Source of the DNA: JAHEFT01 sp963766195
Lineage (GTDB): Bacteria; Pseudomonadota; Gammaproteobacteria; Xanthomonadales; SZUA-36
Length of the DNA stretch: 64,000 bases
Reading direction: 5' to 3'
NCBI GenBank assembly: GCA_963766195.1
Contig: CAVXYY010000005.1
Span: 1,042,845-1,106,844, forward strand
The notes beneath the pieces are model-generated. The model was not told the origin of the DNA. It saw nothing but the letters and a program-made list of their open reading frames with translations, and ran no database searches. This document shows positions 17,695 through 28,994 of this stretch, in pieces. Position 1 is the first letter of the stretch, and every line of letters starts with the position of its first letter. The translations under genes were made by a program, and so were the position numbers.

Positions 17695-19341
17695 ATGGGT
17701 GAACAACCCGCGCAATCTTCTGTCGGCACGTTCTGGTCCGAGTTGAAACGCCGCCGGGTGGTGCGCGTCGTTGTGCTTTACGCGATTGCAGGCTGGTTCG
17801 TGATCGAGGTTGCCTCAACGGTTTTGCCCAATCTGAACCTGCCAGGTTGGGCGGCTACACTGGTCACGGTACTCGTTGTGCTGGGGTTTTTTATCGCCGT
17901 GATGCTGGCATGGGCGTTCGATATCGGCCCGGGGGGCGTTCATCGTGACCCGGGACCGGCACAGAATCTCGCCGGCGTTGCTCCCGGTCCAGATATAAAA
18001 CCCGTGATTTCAGCAGAACCCCGCAGGGCCCGGGAATCCCCTGCTGACCTGGACAGCCGAAAATCCATCGCTGTTTTGCCTTTCGTGAACATGAGCGGCG
18101 ATGTGGAGAACGAGTACTTCAGTGACGGTATATCTGAAGAAATCCTGAACCTGTTGGTCAAATTGCCGGAGCTTCGGGTGGCTTCACGAACCTCCTCATT
18201 CATCTTCAAGGGCAAGGAAATCAGCATCCCTAACGTGGCGAAGGAACTGCGCGTCGATTCCGTCCTTGAGGGCAGTATCCGCCGGGCAGGGGACCGGGTG
18301 CGTATCACGGCCCAGTTGATTGACGCCGCCACCGATTCACACCTTTGGTCAGAAACCTACGATCGGGAAATGAAGGACGTATTCGCCATCCAGGATGATA
18401 TTGCGCAAAGCATTACCGGAGCCCTGCAAATCACCTTGAGCCCGAAAGAGCGCCGGGCCATTCAGAACGTTGCCACCTCGGACGCCAGGGCCTACGATTT
18501 TTACCTGCGTGGCCGCAGCTACATGTTCACGATGACCCAGCGTGACTACGAGCATGCCATCGGCATGTTCAACCAGGCGGTAGAGTTGGACGCCAAGTAT
18601 GCCCTGGCTTACGCCGGGATCGCAGATGCTTATTCGCATATGTTCCGCTACGCGGACGCCAGCCAGGAAAACGCCGAAAAAGCCCTGGAAGCCAGCGAAA
18701 AAGCCATTACCCTCGATCCTGATTCCGCTGAAGCACGCGCCTCGCGCGGACTGGCGATGTTCATCAGCGAAAAATACGCGGAGGCTGAGCAGGAGTTCTA
18801 TAAAGCGATCGAGCTAAACCCGAACTTATTCGAGGCCTATCACTACTTCGGCCTGGCAAACACGTCTCAAGGCAAGTTTGAACTTGCCGCTGAAATGTAT
18901 CTGAAAGCGACAAAAGTGAGCCCGACCGACTATCAACCGGTCGTATTTCTTGGCCAGGCTTATGCTTCGCTGGGCCGGAAGCACGAAGAAATGAAAGCGC
19001 GACTATCTTCGCTCGATTTGATCGAACGCCACCTCAAGATGAATCCCCACGATACGCGGGCGCTTTGCATCGCTGCCAACCAATTGAGTAATGTCGGCGA
19101 AATGGAAAAGGGCATGGAGATGGCCGAGCAGGCACTGGCGCGAGGCGAGAATGAGCCCCTGGTGCTCTACAATATAGCCTGTTTTTTCTCGATGAGCGGA
19201 GATTCCGATCGTGCTCTTGATTTATTGATACGCGCAGTTGATAGCGGCTGGGGAGACCGGGCCTGGCTGGAAACCGACAGTGACCTGGACTCTCTGCGTT
19301 CAGACCCCCGGTTCAAGGCACTCCTGGACCGAATTCATTGA
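17695..19341 (+). CDS. Membrane-anchored TolB/FlgO-like domain protein with TPR repeats
   Basis: A 548-residue protein with two N-terminal helices (about residues 23-44 and 52-75) preceded by a basic KRRRVVR stretch, so the rest is probably on one side of the inner membrane. Residues 120-240 form the domain that opens with KSIAVLPFVNMSGD and includes DSVLEGSIRRAGDRVRI, as found after cyclase or winged-helix domains in many proteobacterial regulators. Tetratricopeptide repeats follow from about 285 to the end. No catalytic cyclase domain is present. It probably acts as a scaffold or sensor; the partner is unknown. Confidence 0.82.
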   Translation: MGEQPAQSSVGTFWSELKRRRVVRVVVLYAIAGWFVIEVASTVLPNLNLPGWAATLVTVLVVLGFFIAVMLAWAFDIGPGGVHRDPGPAQNLAGVAPGPDIKPVISAEPRRARESPADLDSRKSIAVLPFVNMSGDVENEYFSDGISEEILNLLVKLPELRVASRTSSFIFKGKEISIPNVAKELRVDSVLEGSIRRAGDRVRITAQLIDAATDSHLWSETYDREMKDVFAIQDDIAQSITGALQITLSPKERRAIQNVATSDARAYDFYLRGRSYMFTMTQRDYEHAIGMFNQAVELDAKYALAYAGIADAYSHMFRYADASQENAEKALEASEKAITLDPDSAEARASRGLAMFISEKYAEAEQEFYKAIELNPNLFEAYHYFGLANTSQGKFELAAEMYLKATKVSPTDYQPVVFLGQAYASLGRKHEEMKARLSSLDLIERHLKMNPHDTRALCIAANQLSNVGEMEKGMEMAEQALARGENEPLVLYNIACFFSMSGDSDRALDLLIRAVDSGWGDRAWLETDSDLDSLRSDPRFKALLDRIH

Positions 19342-19350
19342 ATACAGTGT

Positions 19351-19379
19351 TTGATTATTGCTCGAAAATCGTGTAAGAT
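19351..19379 (+). promoter_or_regulatory. Sigma-70-like promoter ahead of carD
   Basis: A -35 box TTGATT (19351-19356) and a -10 box TAAGAT (19374-19379) are 17 bp apart, with AT-rich sequence downstream. Transcription would start near 19386, about 48 bp before the carD start. This is the best-spaced promoter pair I found by eye in the window. Confidence 0.55.
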
Positions 19380-19433
19380 ATTGATTCTTAATAAAATAAA
19401 TCATTTCAGCACATTCATCCCAGGAGAAGGCAT

Positions 19434-19908
19434 ATTACAATCGGTAAAGGAGACAGCGTTCATCATCCCATCCACGGAATCGGTAAGGTCCAGTCTATTC
19501 GCAAGCGTAGCTTTTCAGGAGAAAAGGGAACGACTTTCGCCAAGGTGGTTTTTGAGCGCGAAGGCTTGGTTTTGATGCTGAGGGAAGAGGATTTGGCCGA
19601 AACTGTCCGGAAGCCGATAAGCGCCAGCGAAGCCAGGCAATTGCTCAAGCATATCGACGGGTGGGATGGCAAGGTCAGGAAAGAGTGGAAAGCCCGCGCC
19701 AATGCCAACCAGGTAGCGATTGGACGGTGGCGACCCGTTCGCTTACGCTGATGTCTACAAGGGTTTGAGCAAGCTGGAAGCCGAGGGAACCCTGCGTGCC
19801 ACTGACCGGGAGCACATGAAAAAATCGCTGGTTTTGCTGGTCGAGGAAGTTTCCTGTGCCCTGGGAGAAACACCCGAACAAGCCCGTGAGCAGATTGCCA
19901 GTGACTGA
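19434..19908 (+). CDS. CarD/CdnL-type RNA-polymerase-binding regulator (frameshifted)
   Basis: About 158 residues. The N-terminal Tudor-like domain is recognisable from the HHPIHGIGKVQSI segment and the LVLMLREEDL strand, and a helical domain follows. CarD proteins bind the RNA polymerase beta subunit and stabilise open complexes. No ATG opens the frame. An AGGAGAAGG site sits three bases before an ATT codon at 19434, so either ATT is the start or one G is missing (CAT-ATT for CATG-ATT). A second frame change near 19730 separates the last 60 residues. A good promoter lies just upstream. Confidence 0.75.
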
Positions 19909-19958
19909 AAAGAGCTGACTTCTCCGAAGTCTGCGTGTTAAACGAGGGTAAACCCGTG

Positions 19959-20706
19959 ATGAGGCTTTTTTGGTTCGCTTTCAGCTTGCTGCTGGTGACA
20001 TCGACGGCCTGGCCGCAGCAGATGCCGGATGTTTTTATGCAGGAACCCGTTTCCATGGGTGAGGGCTGGAGAGGCTTTACTGATTTAAGCTTTTTGGCCA
20101 ATGCGCTCGCGACGCTGGTGCTGGCCGCAGTTCTGGGCGCGGTGATTGGCTTCCATCCCAAGCACATCCAGACAGCGGACACGCTCGAAGAGATCGAGGC
20201 GCCAAAAGTCTTCATCACGTATTCCGTAATCGGGGCGCTGATCGGCATCATGGTCGTCAAGTATGGCCTGGTGGTGGGTTTCGTTCTTTTCGGTATTGGT
20301 GGACTGATCCGTTTCCGCACGGTCCTGTTTTCCCCCACCCTGACCGGTGGCGTCATTTTCGTCACGCTGATCGGCCTGTCCTGCGGACTGGATCTGCCGC
20401 ACGTTGCGGTGCTGGCGACGGCATTTTCCTATGTATTGATCCATGTTCTTAACGGCCGTATCACCTACCGGATCAACGTCGGCGCCCTTCCTCCGGAGCG
20501 AATTGTCGAAGCCGCTGCTGCGTATCGAAAAGTACTTGAGCAACAGGGTTGCCGCATCAAGAGCGAGAAAAAGAACCTCGCCAAGGCGAAGGATCACGTT
20601 CATCTTTCGTGCCGCAAGCAAAGTAAGGCATGCAGACCTGGAGGATGCGCTTGAGAACCAGGTGGATGCATCCCTCCAGGGTTACCTCGACTGGGAAATT
20701 GAATAG
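19959..20706 (+). CDS. Integral membrane protein, MgtC/DUF4956-like (frameshifted near the end)
   Basis: About 249 residues. A signal-like helix is followed by a periplasmic linker, then four or five helices at about 50-165 that include IGGLIRFRTVLFSPTLTGG. That segment resembles the conserved arginine-containing loop of DUF4956/MgtC-like proteins. A soluble C-terminal domain of about 80 residues follows. A frame change near 20595 is needed to reach the natural end (LDWEIE). ATG 19959 is preferred over GTG 19935 because the signal-like helix starts there. Function is unknown; transport or sensing is a guess. Confidence 0.6.
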
Positions 20707-20715
20707 GTAAGGGGC

Positions 20716-21219
20716 ATGCCAGCTTTTCTGTTTGAATCTGAACGCTTGGGCTACCGCGAATTCATCCCGGATGATGCGGGTGACCTGTATCGCCTGAACG
20801 CCGATCCCGAAGTCATACGCTACACGGGAGACCCTTCATTCTCGAGCGAGGAGGAGGCCCGCAAATTTGTGCTTGGCTACGACAGGTACCGGAAAGACGG
20901 CTACGGCCGATGGGGTGTCATCAACAAGCAGGACCGGGATTTCCTGGGATGGGCGGGGCTCAAACTGGTGGATGGGGAGGTCGATCTTGGTTATCGTTTC
21001 TTCCGGGAAAACTGGAGCCAGGGGTTCGCAACCGAGGCCGCCCGCGCCTGCATTAATTACGGATTCAAAACACTCGGCATCTCCCGCATCATTGCCCGGG
21101 CGCTGCCGGAAAATATTGCATCCTGGAAAGTGCTTGAGAAAGTGGGCATGCGATTCATCGGCTTCGGCTCCTGCAAAGGACTTGAAGGGGCCAGGATTTA
21201 CGAGATTCTGGCCGACTGA
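20716..21219 (+). CDS. GNAT N-acetyltransferase (RimJ/RimL type)
   Basis: A 167-residue acetyltransferase that would move an acetyl group from acetyl-CoA to an amine. The opening RLGYREFIPDDAGDLYRLNADPEVIRY pattern (seen in parts) is typical of the RimJ/RimL group. The acetyl-CoA motif appears around NWSQGFATEAARACINY, and NIASWKVLEKVGM is the usual C-terminal block. The start lies 9 bp after the previous stop, so co-transcription is likely. The substrate, whether protein N-terminus, small molecule or antibiotic, cannot be deduced. Confidence 0.88.
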   Translation: MPAFLFESERLGYREFIPDDAGDLYRLNADPEVIRYTGDPSFSSEEEARKFVLGYDRYRKDGYGRWGVINKQDRDFLGWAGLKLVDGEVDLGYRFFRENWSQGFATEAARACINYGFKTLGISRIIARALPENIASWKVLEKVGMRFIGFGSCKGLEGARIYEILAD

Positions 21220-21409
21220 AATTTCCCCAGCGCTCAAGCGGGCGCCAGTTTTTAAGGTTCCATTAAGATTGCAGGCGTATACTGATAGCATGCTGCTTGT
21301 TCGCCTGGCTACTCATACAAGTCTGCTGACACAAATCCGATAGCCTCCCGAAACCTGGCAGCTGATGTCAAAAAAGATCGTCCCTGGCATCTGTACAGGA
21401 GGAGGAACC

Positions 21410-21913
21410 ATGACTACCACACGCATGAGCGAAGGCGCCATCAACGCTTCTCTCGATGCTTACCTGCACGGCGCACGAGAGGGCGACCCCCTCCAGGCGC
21501 GTCGGCTGCACGAAATGCTGGACTCAATGCTGACCGAGCGCGAAGGCGCTGACGGCCGGTATTGGCTGACCGACCATGGAAAGATGGTGCTGGCCGATAT
21601 GCACCGGCAACTGAGTCATTGCGAGGGCAGTGTCGAGCATATCCGGGAGACCGTCCTGGAAGCGGTAAAGTACAAACCGCAAACCGGCCATTGGCATGAT
21701 ACCTGCGATTACTTGCATGACCTGAGAATTGCGCTGACGGTCGCCAATGAGCTGTGCGCGCAACGCGGCGCCGGAAATGAACCCGACGTCACGCTCGCCG
21801 CGAAAATCGTCGCGGAAAGCGGGGAGTTCGGCCTGCCCGAATCGCATATCAGCGAGGTCTACGACAAAATCGCCTCAACAGTGATTGGGTTCCGGGAAAT
21901 TCCCGGCTGCTGA
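21410..21913 (+). CDS. Hypothetical helical protein
   Basis: A 167-residue, mostly helical, soluble-looking protein with no signal peptide or membrane segment. The frame extends upstream to 21365, but ATG 21410 is preceded by an AGGAGGAGG site and is the clear start. Histidines and cysteines are scattered (HWHDTCDYLH, HCEG) without forming a known metal motif. I do not recognise the family. Its 3' end overlaps the convergent saccharopine-dehydrogenase-like gene by 39 bp. Confidence 0.65.
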   Translation: MTTTRMSEGAINASLDAYLHGAREGDPLQARRLHEMLDSMLTEREGADGRYWLTDHGKMVLADMHRQLSHCEGSVEHIRETVLEAVKYKPQTGHWHDTCDYLHDLRIALTVANELCAQRGAGNEPDVTLAAKIVAESGEFGLPESHISEVYDKIASTVIGFREIPGC

Positions 21914-23118
21914 CGCCGGGAATGTAAACCCGGCCCCGCGCTGCTGCACTTCCGCTTTATCGCCGGAGAGCGGAAGTTTTCGCGTGGATACGGTTTCGCG
22001 ATAGCAGACCCCCCGTTCTTCCAGACCCTTTTTCATGAATGCGATGCACTCCGGGAACTTGCCCATGTATTCCGGCGGGGAAATGCCCTTGTGCGTGTAT
22101 AGCCCTGAGGCAATCATGCGAATCGCCAGGGTGGCCGTATACCCTGTCGTTCGGGCCATCGAGATAACGTCGGATTCGGGGCAGTACTCGTCATACATGT
22201 CGATGGTGAATCGCAAACCTTCACCTTCCTTCGTGCCTTCGATGACGGACCGGAAAATGGTCAGGTCGCCTTCACCCTGTTTCAGTTTCCAGTTCGGAAA
22301 CAGCACTTGTGCCGTCAGTTCGAGCGGGCTTGTCTTCAGCCCGTTGATCCCGATGCTCTGTTCCTTGGAAAAAAAGCCCAGTTCCCGCAATACGGTCATT
22401 TTCTCGATGTGTCCCGGATAGCGCAGCGTCTTTTCTTTCAGGTTCCGGGCTTCAGGGTTTTGGCCAGGGTTCTCAGCCCGTCGGTATTGAACGCTTCAAG
22501 GGTCCCCACTTCAGGAAAGAAAATGTATTCCGGATCAGAGAGTGCAGGGCGCACGACCTCGAAACCATTTTCGATGTAGCGGGCGGGGCGCACATATTCC
22601 TCGATCACGTCGATGGGTGAGAATACGGCTTTGTATTCGCTCGGCCACTCTCTTACTTTCGGAAGTCCGCCCACGTAAGTAAGAACGCTGTCGACTTTGT
22701 CCAGTTTTTGCGCGGCGTTCATGATCAGGGCGCTGCCCATGCCGGGATAGATGCCACAGTCCATGATCATGGTGACGTTGTTGTCCCTGGCCAGCTGATC
22801 CAGCTGGAACGGATCCTCGGCATAAAAAGCGATGCAGGCGCAGCTCTTACCGGCCTTTATGATGGCCCTGGCGGTTTCAAACCCCATGAATCCCGGCACG
22901 GCATTGACGACCAGGTCGTAGCCGCCCACCAGCGCCTTGACGTCTTCCGGGTTCGAAAGGTCCTTCTGCAGGATTGCTAGTTCCGGACATTTGGTTTTGA
23001 CGCGGTGCAACGCGTCCATGCTGCAATCGGCAACCGTAACCTCGAAATCCTTGTCACGGTTCAAATCAATGGCCATTGGCCCACCGACCAGCCCTGCACC
23101 CAACACGATGATTTTCAT
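21875..23118 (-). CDS. Saccharopine dehydrogenase-family oxidoreductase (frameshifted)
   Basis: About 415 residues across one frame change near 22450. The Rossmann nucleotide-binding site is at the very start (VLGAGLVGGPMAIDL), followed by DLVVNAVPGFMG and the lineage-typical DCGIYPGMG. The C-terminal half carries ARTTGYTATLAIRM, shared with lysine 6-dehydrogenase and related enzymes. It could oxidise lysine or a similar amino acid with NAD(P). The ATG at 23118 fits the Rossmann start better than the longer frame. The gene stands alone, after a hairpin closing the moaB group. Confidence 0.8.
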
Positions 23119-23217
23119 AAGCTTTGCTCCAGTTGTTCCGGACACCATCCAGGATCTGGAGTGGGCCGGTCGAATACGAATTGATTCAGGTGGAAACGGA
23201 AAGACGCAGGAGCAGGA

Positions 23218-23385
23218 TTACAAACCGCTAAGGCGGTTTTTGTAGGCCAGGAGTTCGGTTGTGTATTTGAAGGGCATCTCGATGGTTTGGCGACCCGGGT
23301 TTACCCATATCATATCGAAACGCCCGAAGCACGGCTTGACCGGGGTCATCGGTGTTGATTCGCCATTCTGATCCCATGCCTCCAT
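23218..23385 (-). CDS. Small 55-residue protein translationally coupled to yhhN
   Basis: The ATG overlaps the TAA of the YhhN gene (TAATG), a standard arrangement for translational coupling. The product has 55 residues, no membrane segment, and a composition unlike random antisense (FDMIWVNPGRQTIEMPFKY in the middle). I do not know the family. The gene ends inside a hairpin that probably stops transcription, so the open frame fits the end of the operon exactly. Confidence 0.5.
   Translation of the reverse strand: MEAWDQNGESTPMTPVKPCFGRFDMIWVNPGRQTIEMPFKYTTELLAYKNRLSGL
23222..23239 (-). terminator. Short hairpin at the end of the moaB-yhhN operon
   Basis: Seven-base arms (23222-23228 and 23233-23239) with a 4-base loop and A/T-rich flanks overlap the stop of the 55-residue gene. 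The hairpin could work in both directions. The T tract on the minus strand is short. Confidence 0.4.
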
Positions 23386-24020
23386 TACCGGCCCTGGTAC
23401 GCCACCGAAAAGGCCAGCACCAACTGGCCGCAGAAATACACCGGTAAACCCCAGGCGCGATTGATGAAGCCGGGCGCGATGAAGCGGTCGCGCGCGACGG
23501 CCAGGTCCGAAAGCAGAAACAAAAGCGCGCCCAGCGGAATCAGCCAGTTGCCGTCGCTGGCGTAGACGCCAACGGCCATCGCCATCATCACAGATATCGC
23601 GAGTACGTAAAGCCAGACCGGCCCGCGCATCCGCTTATCCAGGTGTGGGTTCAACCAGCGCAGCACGAACCAGGCGAAAAGCGCCATGACCAGCCCGGCG
23701 CCCAGTGCGGCCGGATACGAAACTCCCCGCGTCGCGAACGCGCCGATATAGGCGAGATGGCCGAACAGGAAACTGGTCAGTCCCAGCAGAAACAGGATTC
23801 GGCTTTTGTTTGAAACCAGCAGCAGGTCGCCCATCCAGCAAAACGCCATGCCGAGCAGCAGAACCTGCCCATAATGCGTGCCGGCAGCCCCCGCCGACCA
23901 GGCTGCGGCGATGTAGGCCGAGGCTGCAACCAGTTTGCCGGCGGCGCCGGCAAGCCTGTTTGAATAGCGCTCGCCGGCCAACGCGATGAAGACGCCAACG
24001 GCGCAAATTACGATCCACAT
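23385..24020 (-). CDS. YhhN/TMEM86-family membrane protein (putative lysoplasmalogenase)
   Basis: A 211-residue inner-membrane protein with about seven or eight helices. Conserved family features include GMAFCWMGDLLLV in the middle and FLLSDLAVARDRF near residue 170, both holding the aspartates thought to form the active site. Animal relatives (TMEM86B) cleave the vinyl-ether bond of lysoplasmalogen; bacterial function is less clear. It starts 7 bp after the thioesterase stop and ends in a TAATG overlap with a small gene. Confidence 0.85.
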   Translation of the reverse strand: MWIVICAVGVFIALAGERYSNRLAGAAGKLVAASAYIAAAWSAGAAGTHYGQVLLLGMAFCWMGDLLLVSNKSRILFLLGLTSFLFGHLAYIGAFATRGVSYPAALGAGLVMALFAWFVLRWLNPHLDKRMRGPVWLYVLAISVMMAMAVGVYASDGNWLIPLGALLFLLSDLAVARDRFIAPGFINRAWGLPVYFCGQLVLAFSVAYQGR

Positions 24021-24027
24021 GGGGGCT

Positions 24028-24484
24028 TCAGTCGATCTTCCAGTTCAGTAATTTTGGATGGGTGCTGGCGAGAAGTTCCTGCGGCACATCGGCCAGCGAC
24101 ATGGCCGATTCACAGGCCACCCGGTTGCCGGGAAGATAAATTTTTCCTTCCGCTTTGCCCAGTCGCCCGCGCAGGCGCACGATCCGGCCGACCACTTGCA
24201 ATGGTGTTTCCACGGGGACCGGAAGCCGGTACGAAACCTGCAGCCTGACCGACATCATGAAGTGGTGGTGATCGCCGATCATCGAGACCCGGGCCACGAC
24301 TTCGTCCAGCATCGCCGCCAGCACGCCGCCGTGAACGATGCCCGGGTAGCCCTGGTAATGAGCCGGCACGGTGTATTCGCTGACCACTTCGGCTGTCGCC
24401 ATCGTCGTGGAAGTGCATGTAAAGGCCGACCGGGTTGCTGCGGCCGCAGACGAAACACATTTCGGAGTTGGGCTGTTTATTCAT
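24028..24484 (-). CDS. PaaI-like hotdog thioesterase (frameshifted)
   Basis: About 152 residues. The N-terminal CFVCGRSNPVGL motif marks a common acyl-CoA thioesterase subgroup. After a frame change near 24395 the hotdog core continues with YPGIVHGGVLAAMLDEVVAR, in which HGG and the helix acid form the usual catalytic pair, and the later VRLQVSYRLPVP strand. It would release CoA from a small or aryl acyl-CoA. It starts 9 bp after the moaB stop and is probably co-transcribed with it. Confidence 0.78.
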
Positions 24485-24493
24485 ACCCGCGAA

Positions 24494-25024
24494 TCAGCGT
24501 TCCAGGAAACGCGGCATCACGTTGGCCAGGTTGCAGGGCCGTGTGCGGGCGTCCAGTTGCGGTTTGATCACTTCTTCCCACGCAGTGCGGCAGGCGTTGG
24601 GTGATCCGGGGATACAAAAAATCACGGTGCCGTTGGCCAGGCCCGCAAAAGCCCTGGACTGGATGGTTGCGGCCCCGATATCCGTGATGGAGACTGCCCT
24701 GAACAGTTCGCCAAAGCCTTCAATGGCCTTATCAAAGAGGGGTTCCAGCGCTTCCGGCGCGACGTCGCGACCGGTCAGTCCGGTGCTTCCTGTACTCAGG
24801 ATGACGCTCACCCCGGGGTCGACAATCAGTGCGGAAAACTCGGCCCGCAGCACGTATTTGTCGTCCTTGACGATCAATCGACGAACGACGATGTGGCCCT
24901 CGCTTTCCAACGACTGGGCCAGGTAGTCGCCCGAACTGTCATTTTCCTTTGTTCTTGAGTCTGAAATAGTGACCACTGCAACATTCAGTGGGATGAATTT
25001 TGCGTCGGCTGAAGTTCTGCTCAT
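24494..25024 (-). CDS. moaB: Molybdenum cofactor biosynthesis protein B
   Basis: A 176-residue MoaB/MogA-fold protein. The conserved blocks are VAVVTISDSR near the start, STGSTGLTGRDVAPEAL for molybdopterin binding, and IFCIPGSPNACRTAWEEVI near the end. It probably adenylylates molybdopterin. The ATG at 25024 is chosen because family starts align there; an upstream TTG/ATG extension adds 15 unrelated residues. It heads a minus-strand group with the thioesterase, yhhN and the 55-residue gene, divergent from cardiolipin synthase. Confidence 0.92.
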   Translation of the reverse strand: MSRTSADAKFIPLNVAVVTISDSRTKENDSSGDYLAQSLESEGHIVVRRLIVKDDKYVLRAEFSALIVDPGVSVILSTGSTGLTGRDVAPEALEPLFDKAIEGFGELFRAVSITDIGAATIQSRAFAGLANGTVIFCIPGSPNACRTAWEEVIKPQLDARTRPCNLANVMPRFLER

Positions 25025-25127
25025 GATGAGTACCTTACTGATATTTTTCAAATGGCAGGTATGGCTCACGTCGTTCCGGTGGTTGCCTTACCCGCGAAAT
25101 AATTTAGTGTGCCATGCACGGATCGGA

Positions 25128-25176
25128 GTTGATACAGGTTTTCCTTCTGGTGGGCTAAACTGTGGTCTGTATCAAC
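25128..25176. repeat. 10-bp perfect inverted repeat between moaB and cls
   Basis: GTTGATACAG at 25128-25137 and its exact reverse complement at 25167-25176 lie 39 bp apart centre to centre, in the divergent promoter region. This could be a pair of operator half-sites or a leader hairpin ahead of cls. No regulator is suggested by the neighbours. Confidence 0.4.
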
Positions 25177-25249
25177 CATCACAACCAAAATCCATGCCTG
25201 AAAAAATTCTGAAAATTACCGGCGGTCTGCTGGTCGCGGTCCACATGTA

Positions 25250-26713
<1,464 letters not shown>

Positions 26714-26737
26714 AGCAATAAACTTTTGGAGAACCTG

Positions 26738-28977
26738 ATGAGATTGACGATGGCAGTACTTGCGGCAGTACTTTCAGCTGGCCTGGCCGGCAGCGCCCTG
26801 GCCGGTGGACAGAACATACTCGGTTATGACGCCGCTTCCAGTGAAACACAGCGTGACCTGGAGCGGCAACTGGACGCGTCGGTGGACCCAAAGGAAATGG
26901 AGGAATGGATGCGGACCCTGTCTGCAACGCCCCATCACCTGGGCTCGCGCGCCGGCAAAGAGAATGCGAAGTTTATCGCCGATTTGCTGCAGTCCTGGGG
27001 GTTCGAGGTGGAAATCGCAGAGTACCAGGTTCTCCTGCCGACACCCCGGACCCGGCTGGTCGAACTGCTCGAGCCGTCGTCGTTCGTCGCCTCCCTGACC
27101 GAGGAATCCCTGGCGGAAGACCCCAGTACTTCCCGGATCGAGGAATTGCTGCCGTCTTATAACGCGTTCTCGACGGACGGTGACGTTGAAGCGTGAATTG
27201 GTATTCGTGAATTACGGAAGGCCGGAAGACTACGAAATCCTGGAGCGAAACGGGATCGATGTCAGCGGAAAAATCGTGATTGCAAAATACGGCAAGTCGT
27301 GGCGCGGCATCAAGCCCAAGCTGGCCGGTGAAAAAGGCGCCATCGGCACCATCATTTACTCCGATCCGGCTGACGACGGTTATGGCGCGGGAGACGTTTA
27401 CCCGCAGGGCCCGTTCAAGAACGACAGCGGCGTGCAAAGGGGTTCGGTCATGGACATGCCGACTTATCCTGGCGATGTTCTGACGCCGGGTGAAGGCGCC
27501 ACCGCCAAAGCCAAACGCCTCGATCGCGAGGATGCCGTGACGATCACGAAAATCCCGGTGCTGCCCATTTCCTACCGGGATGCGTTGCCGCTGCTGTCCG
27601 CGATGGGGGGCGAAGTGGTGCCGGAAGCCTGGCGCGGCGCTTTGCCGGTCACCTATCACTTCGGGCCGGGCCCGGCCCGGGTGCGCCTGAAGGTTGAATT
27701 CGACTGGAACATGGTCACCGCTTACGACGTGATCGCACGTCTCGAAGGCAGCCGGTACCCGGATGAATGGGTGATCCGGGGCAACCATCATGACGGCTGG
27801 AACCATGGCGCCTCCGACCCGCTGTCCGGCCTGGTAGCGATGCTGGCCGAGGCAAAGGCCGTTGCAACACTGGCCAGCGACGGGCATCCGCCCCTGCGCA
27901 CGATGATCTATGCAGCCTGGGATGCCGAGGAACCGGGCCTGATCGGCTCGACCGAATGGGTCGAGCACCATGCAGCGGAACTCGAAAAAAAGGCCGTAGC
28001 CTACGTCAATACCGATGGCAGCAGCCGGGGCTTCATCGATATCGGCGGCAGCCATATCCTGGAGCGATTTTTTAACCAGGTCATGGAAGAAGTCAACGAC
28101 CCCCGATTTGAAGTGTCAGTGAAGGAACGGCGGCGCGCCCATGAAATGATTTTTGCTGAGACCGACACGTTGAAAGCCGAAGCGAAAAGCCGTCCGGATT
28201 TGCGCATTGACCCATTGGGTTCGGGTTCGGACTACACGCCGTTCCTCCAGCACCTTGGAATCGCATCCGCCAATATCGGTTTCGGCGGCGAGGCGGATGG
28301 CGGCAGTTACCACACCCTCTACGATACCTTTGAAAACTTCAGCAAATGGCAGGATCCAGGCCTGGTTTACGGCGCCACGCTGGCGCAGGTTACGGGGCGG
28401 GCTTCACTGCGGCTGGCTAACGCTCCCAGGCTGCCGTTCGAATTCCAGGGCTTTGCTGAAAACGTGGCGCGCTACGTCGATGAACTCGAGGACCTGGCCA
28501 ACACGATGCGCCATCAAACCGTTGAAACCAACCGGCTTGATCGCCGATGGTGTATATGGACTCGCGCTGGATCCCGAAAAATCCCTCGGGCCTCCGGCCG
28601 TGCAACCGCCGGTTCCCTATTTCGATTTTTCGCCACTCAGGAATGCGCTGGGCCGGTTGCTGGCCGCTGCAGACACCTATGCGGCGGCAACGGCGAACAG
28701 CGCCACGACATCCGGGGAAATCAACAGGCTGCTGTTTACCAGTGAACGCTTGCTGACCCGCGAAGCGGGCCTGGAGGGCAGGCCCTGGTACAAACATTTC
28801 ATTTACGCCCCGGGCTTTTATACCGGCTACGGCGTAAAGACCATTCCGGGAGTGCGCGAAGCGATTGAGCAACGCGAGTTTCAAGTGGTGGATTCACAGA
28901 TCGAAATCGCTGCCGGCGTGCTGAACCAGATGGCTGCGCGGATTGAAGAACTGAGCCGGTTGGTCAGCGGCGGGTGA
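26738..28977 (+). CDS. M28-family zinc peptidase, glutamate carboxypeptidase II-like (frameshifted twice)
   Basis: About 746 residues after joining three frame segments; shifts lie near 27188 and 28537. It has a signal peptide (SALAGG), a protease-associated domain at about 120-280, and the M28 zinc site with GNHHDGWNHGASDP, DAEEPGLIGS and NTDGSS as ligand and catalytic segments. The GSGSDYTPFLQHLGI loop and a C-terminal transferrin-receptor-like dimerisation domain follow. These features match the glutamate carboxypeptidase/NAALADase group, probably acting on peptides in the periplasm. ATG 26738 follows a GGAG site, and the gene starts 24 bp after cls. Confidence 0.85.
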
Positions 28978-28994
28978 GGGCAGCCCGCCGGTAA

